Below, piece after piece: positions 57,584 through 64,000 of a stretch of 64,000 nucleotides of DNA. Positions within the stretch are counted from its first letter, which is position 1. Each line of letters begins with the position of its first letter. Source of the DNA: Climacium dendroides (lineage: Eukaryota; Streptophyta; Bryopsida; Hypnales; Climaciaceae); NCBI GenBank assembly GCA_950106755.1, contig OX467084.1, positions 5,580,001 through 5,644,000 on the forward strand, written 5' to 3'. Under the pieces are notes generated by a model. That model worked only from the letters and a program-made list of their open reading frames with translations. It searched no databases and had not been told where the DNA came from. The position numbers were made by a program, and so were the translations under genes.

Positions 57584-59518
57584 CTAATACGTTCCGGGAG
57601 GGAGAGGTTCTCCAAGCTCGTTTTCTCTCTCAGAAAAATCCCACCGGGAACGAGCCGCTTGCGGCACTACTGTTGCAGGAGGGTGAGTATTGTGACGCGG
57701 AGAATCCCACCCAGTAGCCTGAGCCGCTTGCGGCACCCCTGTTACAAGAGCATGTGTGTTATGCAGCGGTGAATTCCACCTGGTAGGAGACGCTTGCGGC
57801 ACTCGACGGGGGGTGATATGAAGCGGTGAATCCCACCTGGTAGGAGTCACTTGCGGCACTACTGTTACAAGAGGCTGGGTGTTATGAAGCGGTGAATCCA
57901 ACCCGGTAGAAGCCGCTTGCGGCACTCTTGTTTCAGCTACTGTTACAAGAGGCTGGGTGTTATGGAGCGGTGAACCCAACCCGGTAGGAGCCGCTTGCGG
58001 CACCCTTGTTTCAACAGGGTGTGTGTTATGAAGCGGTGAATTCCACGCGGTAGGAGTCGCTTGCGGCACTGCTGTTACAAGAGGCTGAGTGTTACGAAGG
58101 GGTGAGACGTTCTCAGTCTTCGTTTTCAAAATCTGTTGGAAAAAATCCCAGTGTAATGACCCGGGAGCAAGGGCAGGCAAGCCAATAGGGTGCGCTCGCA
58201 CAAACTCTCGAACATCCACCGCATCCCTCAACTGAGTCAAATACTCCACAAGGGGACCCTTCAAAAAAATGTCCGCTTCGTTATATACGTAAGCCTCAGG
58301 GAAAATGGCCGTATAAGGAGGGTTCCTCAAAGCTTTGTAAGGAGTATCATCAATCAAAAGAGTATTCGATTCATTGAACTGGGGAAATTTCGACCACACG
58401 TTCACCAGCTCCTTCAGAAACAGGGGTTGTTTCTTCTTCTCTGGATTTTTAAGCCCGGTATTCGTGCAGTCTCCTTGATGCATGACGAACCTGTCACAAT
58501 GTCCATAAAGTAGCAGTTATACGATTGGCAAAAAATGAGATGCTTTTCCTTCGAATACTACGACAGGTCTAGATTTAAAGTTTGCACGGTTGTACAAAAC
58601 TTTACCAAAACGACAAGTTAGTGAGAACCATCATACCTGCATTTGTCTTGCCACCCCTGGCAAATGAAATCTAGAGCCCGGAAGACGTTGGCTTGCACCA
58701 TGGAGGACCATAACCCCACATCGAAATTCTCGAAGCAGAAAGCGAGGAAACTGTCACAAAAGGGGCGCTTGAACATGTAGGACTTGGACACCACACGGTA
58801 AGGGGCATTCATTGGAATTACGCTCCTGTCTATCTTCGTGTATCGCGCTACCAACAGACCGTTCACGTCGAGAATGAGAAGCTTCTTCGGCAACGGGACA
58901 CTGAGATTCCTTGCTCGTGACAGTAAAGCCCTGTTAAGTTGTGAAGGACTCCATGGCTCAGCGTTGGCATCCAAAACGTTGTTGGGCGTCTGTTCTTCTT
59001 CTGCCGGCCTTGCAATGGTGACTTGCGCTGAGTTCAAGTAAAGGAATGAGAAAATCACTTCTAAAAATTTAACTATGGTCACATTCGTTAAAATAGAGTA
59101 TTTCAGAGTGCCATAATTGTGATAATCAACTACACAAAGCTCTTGAAAATTCTAGGATTAGTATAGATCTGTAGTTCCAATTGAAAAAGGGCTAATATCT
59201 CGAAATGTGACAAACATTACGCACTCCATATTGTAGAGTTCGAAAATTTCTACGAGTCTTTGAAGAGCACTCTAACTCTGACATCAATAATCTTCATCTG
59301 CATCAAAGCAAAGGAAGAAACTTCCAGATCCTCTATGGTACAAACTAGTTAAAATAGCTTTGTGATAGAACACTGGAAAGACACGTGACCGAAGAGAGAT
59401 ACAAGCAGAGATTGAGTGGAAAATGTGCTGAAGAATCCTCACCATTTTCCTCATCGGGACGTTCCATTTCAACAGGGACTCCGCGCTCCTTGACGTTCAT
59501 CTCCAAATGCCCGTCCAT
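57584..59518 (-). CDS. FCP1-homology-domain (HAD/NIF family) protein with SPLHNT-type repeat tail, unit C
   Basis: Three coding exons: 59,518-59,443, 59,027-58,637 and 58,490-57,584, GT-AG and in phase, 457 residues. It is the paralogue of the unit B gene with the same exon phases. Exon 2 is one codon shorter and the last intron is 146 bp in both. The FCP1 domain (about 69-244) has LILDVNGLLV with D79-x-N81 and LLIDDTPYKAL (D203, D204). As in B, the second catalytic Asp is Asn. The start is fixed by an in-frame TAG three codons upstream of ATG at 59,516-59,518. The tail after residue about 283 has seven imperfect units such as SPLHNTQPLVTVVPQVTPT, instead of the WDFAE/WDVAER units of B, yet ends in the same NELGEPLPPGTY. 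Confidence 0.8.
57638..58105 (-). repeat. Coding repeat array of FCP1-like gene C, about seven units
   Basis: Units begin SPL[RH]NT or SPRHNT and end VPQAxPTxW[DN]. They vary from 19 to 26 residues, all in frame. The first unit is shared with gene B (SPLRNTQPLVTAVPQATPT), where it is not amplified. Confidence 0.85.
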
Positions 59519-60300
59519 CGGGATAAACTACCAAGACTCAGTTTCTCGATCCCACACCCCTGTAAACCACATAAACGAAAATAACTCCTCAGAAAATTTC
59601 GAACAACAAACATGCACCAATTCACAAGATCCCAAAAAACAAATCTTAAGAGTAAAACGGTATTCCTATTTTGTTCAGCATGTCAATTTTTCTCTCCCAG
59701 AACTTTGGAAACGCTCAGCCCGCTGGAAACCTTAGTGCACGTATCTAGCCCGCTTGCTGCCGTAAACCTTCTCAGTGAAGCTCTACGTCTAATTGGTATA
59801 ACAATTCTGATGGACGCATTTTAGACAAATGCAACCTGAGGGCAGTGCTGAAGCTCACAACTAGCGATGTCGTTACAGGAAAACGCCCCCGAAAGATTGC
59901 TTGTAGTTCTTCAGCAAACTCTAGTGCATAATTGATGGATACTTCGAAACAATGCTAACGCAAGAGCGAGTGCGTCTGAACTGGACACCGCACTAAGAGA
60001 GGCTTGCGCTTGCCCAGCGATCCTTCCTCAGTCGCAACAGCGAAATCATTGCAGCGAAGCCACAAATCCCCGCAAAACACAAATGGAAGACACTAATGCC
60101 CACCATGGAGACACAGTCCCTGCAACTTCATTGTCATGTCCAGTGAAGAAGGATCCCCGAATACCGAGTGGGGATGCAATACCGTCTCGTGAAGCCTATC
60201 ACCGATTAGCAGCCAGCTGAATGGGCAGGTGCCCTTTTAATTTCAAGTCTCCTGGGCTGACTTTTCAGTGTATTTGGAAAAAATTGTGGTCTTGAAGGAT
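59519..60300 (-). other. 5' region of FCP1-like gene C
   Basis: Acceptor TTTACAG|GGGTG at about 59,560 (minus strand) indicates an upstream non-coding exon. The region is GC-richer and is conserved with the relic in unit A (12,935-13,860), but not recognisably with unit B. No additional gene supported. Confidence 0.4.
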
Positions 60301-61604
60301 TCACTAAGCTTGAAGGTCTTTTGTGCACTTGAGGATGTTTTGGACATGAGTTACATAGTTGTAAGAATGTTTGAAGGGGCACTAAAGGATTTGTTGCAGT
60401 CTTGGGATGGTTTCACGAGGTTCGTCGACAATAGTAGAGTTTGCAGAAGGGACCTCGGATTCTAAGATATCCTATATATGTAATATAGTGTGATTTCGCA
60501 TTGACGCAAAACGACTACTGTATAGCGGATGTTGTGAAAGGGATGTCCTCCGACGGGGCTACCGTACGGAATGTCCCCGGTATGTCCTTAGATAGGACTA
60601 TAGTACAAGATGTCCCCACGATGTCGGTGGATTGGACTACAGTATGGGGTGTCTTTTGAAGTAGAATGGTACCTCCAAAAGTACTTTATCCTACATAGAG
60701 AAAATGCAAATAAATGAACAGGTTTGTCTTTTGTCCTTATCCTTTGCTTAGAGGATGTCCTTATTTTTTATGATGCATAAAAGGTGGCCCTTGAAAAGGT
60801 GTGGAAGGGTTTAGTTCATACACTATCAATGCTTTGAATCACAAATAATTGAATTTAAGATATGCCTTGAGAGTTGGATTGGCAAAAATGGTTGAAATAT
60901 TTGAGAAGGTAGTTGCCTCCTACTTATCAGTAAGACATATCATTTTGTATGTTTAGGCATACATATCATTTTGCAAATTAGACATTAGAGCTTTGCAACA
61001 ATCACTAGAAACTTGTGATTGAAATTCAATCTCATAATTATCTCACAACAAGCAAAATATTTTCCCTAACTCCATTCTCTAGCCTCATTTGTTAGCTTAA
61101 TTTTATAAAAATTGTTCTTGAAACTTGTTTCTCATAATTTCTTTGGAAATTTGTATATGGCTTTGAAGGAGAAGTAGAGGCAATAATTTATTTGGCAAAA
61201 GAATAGCTAGAGACAATAACTTCTACTGATGATTGATTATTTTTTATTTTTTGAACATGAAAAATATTGGCTTTAAATTCAACAATGGGAGAATAATGTA
61301 ATCTTGCAAACTTATTAATTAGAAGTAACTAGCATTGTTAGAAATGTGTGATTATTTTCAAATTTATTATCAATAAAGGATATTGGCTTTGAGAAGAGAG
61401 AAGGGGGCCAAAGAGTTTTTTAGACATGTTTTAGATTTTAATAGGCATCACAATAGAATTTTCCATTGAATTGGAATTTGATGTTTCTAAAGTATAGTTA
61501 ATTTGAGTGCAAGGAAAAATTTAGAAAATAATAAAGGATATTATTTTATTATTATAGATTTTAATCACATAGTTAAAGACATTCTAAATTTTTCCTTTCT
61601 TTCT
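60301..61604. other. Unit C intergenic, partly homologous to unit A
   Basis: 60,310-60,390 and 60,400-61,110 match 14,084-14,160 and 27,386-28,140. 61,110-61,604 has no recognisable counterpart. No gene seen. Confidence 0.5.
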
Positions 61605-63600
61605 TAATTGCCCATTATGAGAACTATACTTTAATCTTCCTACACACCAAATATCCTATAAATTACATATCAAACATTTGTAAACACCTTGAAAATATAA
61701 TTGAAGAATAATTTGTTTTTAAATGAGCAACACATTTTGCATGGATTCAAAAAATAAAAAAGAACTTGGTATAGCTTGAAATCATTCCTAAAATGTGTTG
61801 CAATCGAACTATCATATTTAGCATCAATATGTATTACATAAAAAAGATTTTTAAAATTGGAAGACTTAAATCATCTTTAAAGAAAGCTTTAAAGATAATG
61901 TCTTATGAGAAGATAATATCCATCATTTTTATTAATTAAAATTAAAAATATTACAACACCTCTAAATATGTACTAATAGAAGTTATGTATGACAAGAAAA
62001 CTAATGTTCATTACATACAAAATAATTACATCAGATAGAGAACTTCAAAAGTTTGTATATTTTTCTAAGATGTGTATAGAGAGAGACATAAAAAATCCTT
62101 TGGAAATCAACGTAAACTCCAAAATCCACTTAGCAAAAGTAAATGATTCTAAAACTATATACCTTTGTTAAAAGATAGACTATACTATCCAATGTTTAGA
62201 AGTTAAAAGTGGTTATATAAAAATAGACCATGTGTAATGTATTTTTAATTTTAAAATTTGAAGGAATAGCTAAATATAATAATTATTATGAGTTTTGATT
62301 AGGACAATGAGTGGAGGAGTTAGGACAAATAACAATATTGCAAAATAATATAAAATTTTAAAAAAAGTACAAAATTCTATATGAAAATTCATACATTTCA
62401 TCAATGTATACATTAAGTAGAATAAAATGTTGACAATCACCATATATTTCTACAAAATGAAAACAAAATTTAATAAAATTTAAAAATATGTATTTTAAAA
62501 CTCTACATCATATTAAAAAAATATGTAACAATAGTAATCACTCATCTTAAATCATTGTAGAAAAATACAAGTTATAAAGCTTTGAAGCACAAAAATCAAA
62601 TCCCAATGCAACAAGTCTAGTCAATCTTCAAAAAAAATCTTCTACTAAGCATATTTCAATCTTATACAAAAATTTGCTACTATACATCAAATTTTTATTT
62701 GAGGACCACCTCATTTACAAGACAAATACACTCCCTCTACAATTGGAATTTCAATTTTTTTTATATAAAGGGATCACTCAAATTAGAAACGCAATCTCTC
62801 ACAATAACAATAATCATTAACCTCTAAATGCTTGAGGCACCAAATTTTGGTGTTGTCAATACTTTGAAGTTAAATTAAACTTTATTGAGTTGTTATTTTG
62901 AATGTTTTATAATTTTGAAAAATTATTTTTGAAGTCTAGTTTTAGCATCAAAAATCCAATTTTTAAATGAATAATTATGATATTTCTATTGAAGATTTTG
63001 TACAAGGATGTTTATTGCAAATCTTGATTTTCCATTGTTGAAGACTCTTGGAAATGAGCCTCAAATACACTGGAGAAAAAATCACATTAGAGATTCATTT
63101 AAAAAAATTGTAGAGTAGATTTTGAAAAGCCGTCAGTTGATTGGAATTATACATGTCATGCCCTCATATTTTTTTCATGACCAATATTTTTGTTTTGATA
63201 TGTAAGAATCAAAAGACTTCAATTAAATCACTTTCACAATTTTAACACCCTTAGGATCAAACATTATAATCTTTCAATCCATAAGTGATATTGTTGTGTT
63301 TTCTTTTCCCATATGATCCCTAACATGTCTAGTTTGAGTTTGTGTGATTACAATTCAAAAAATAATAATAAATATAAATAAAATATTGGCATTTTGTTCA
63401 GTTTTAAAAAAAACTCTAAGAAGCTTGAAAAGGTTTTAGTAGATAATCAAAAGATAGTAAGATCTAATAGTTATAAATACAAAAAATTGTCTCAAAATTG
63501 ATTATCAAATTGATATTTTGGAGAGTTTGGGGAGTATTTTTCATTGTTTCACTAAAAAAATTGACATATTATATTAGTCTCATGTATATTGATTCTACAT
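61605..63600. repeat. Distal end of unit C
   Basis: Homologous in pieces to 33,945-37,060, with the segment at 63,180-63,440 in a different order than in unit A. Near 63,560-63,600 there are faint matches to the start of the RING tail at 37,020-37,060, after which homology stops. No gene seen. Confidence 0.5.
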
Positions 63601-64000
63601 CCAAATCTAATTATAAAGGGCAATATATATTTTTTTTATCTAGGGCTATCAATATGGTTTTGCCTATAGCATTTACAATCAAATTAGGTCTAAGTTGGTA
63701 GTACATACTATTCAAATACAATGGTGTAATCTAGATAGCATTCCCTTTCTAAATCCATGTGGCTTAGTGGGTTATTACTATCCAATTCCTAGTAGCCCAT
63801 AGTAGATGTTATTTATTGTCTAAATTCAAATAATTTCATATGAAACATTCACTATCTTTAACCATATATGTAGTTGATAAAATTTTGATAACATTCAATT
63901 ACTATCTACCTCCATGCTATTTTGTAGTTAACATTCACTATGACCTTAACTATGTAGCATAATTTGAAGTATTCATTGTCTAAATCTATGTGGCTTAATG
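63601..64000. other. Intergenic, no gene seen
   Basis: AT-rich sequence with no recognisable feature. Confidence 0.3.

Overview
The window looks like intergenic-rich nuclear DNA of a land plant with a large, repeat-rich genome. It is AT-rich, genes are sparse and spliced with GT-AG introns, and most of the sequence is decayed transposable elements: a Ty1/copia relic, a hAT/ZNF862-like relic, CACTA-type non-autonomous elements and fold-back MITEs. The style of the FCP1-like and ZNF862-like proteins makes me think of a gymnosperm, possibly a conifer, but that is inference and nothing in the window fixes the species.

The organising feature is a local tandem array of a two-gene unit: a C3HC4 RING-finger gene followed by an FCP1/HAD-like (NIF family) gene, both on the minus strand. 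Unit A runs from about 5.4 to 37.0 kb, unit B from about 37.0 kb to about 51.4 kb, and unit C from about 51.4 to 63.6 kb. Unit A is swollen by insertions: a 2.7 kb CACTA-type element, a roughly 13 kb block at 14.16-27.39 kb holding a Ty1/copia relic and two more CACTA-like elements, a hAT-like relic at 29.7-32.8 kb, and a 1.25 kb fold-back element.

The RING gene survives differently in each unit. Copy A keeps an intact zinc-binding RING but has a stop where its paralogues read on. Copy B has a nonsense codon upstream of the RING. Copy C has two length changes that cancel in frame but scramble most of the RING. The FCP1-like gene is intact in B (three coding exons, 726 aa) and C (457 aa). In A it is a relic of the first coding exon, without start codon or splice acceptor. 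The B and C proteins share a well conserved FCP1-homology domain, with D-x-N in place of the catalytic D-x-D, but carry completely different tandem-repeat tails: 27 units of 15 aa in B and about seven units of 19-26 aa in C, both ending in the same 12 residues. The shared exons and the second intron are nearly identical while flanks are clearly diverged, which suggests gene conversion.

Between B and C lies an apparently single-copy plus-strand gene (about 49.29-49.65 kb) for a small protein with an N-terminal hydrophobic segment, a proline-rich linker and a CX7C/CX9C cysteine pattern. Two G-box palindromes lie upstream. Because the units are paralogous, several insertions can be dated as later than the duplication, with an empty site in another unit and a target-site duplication visible.
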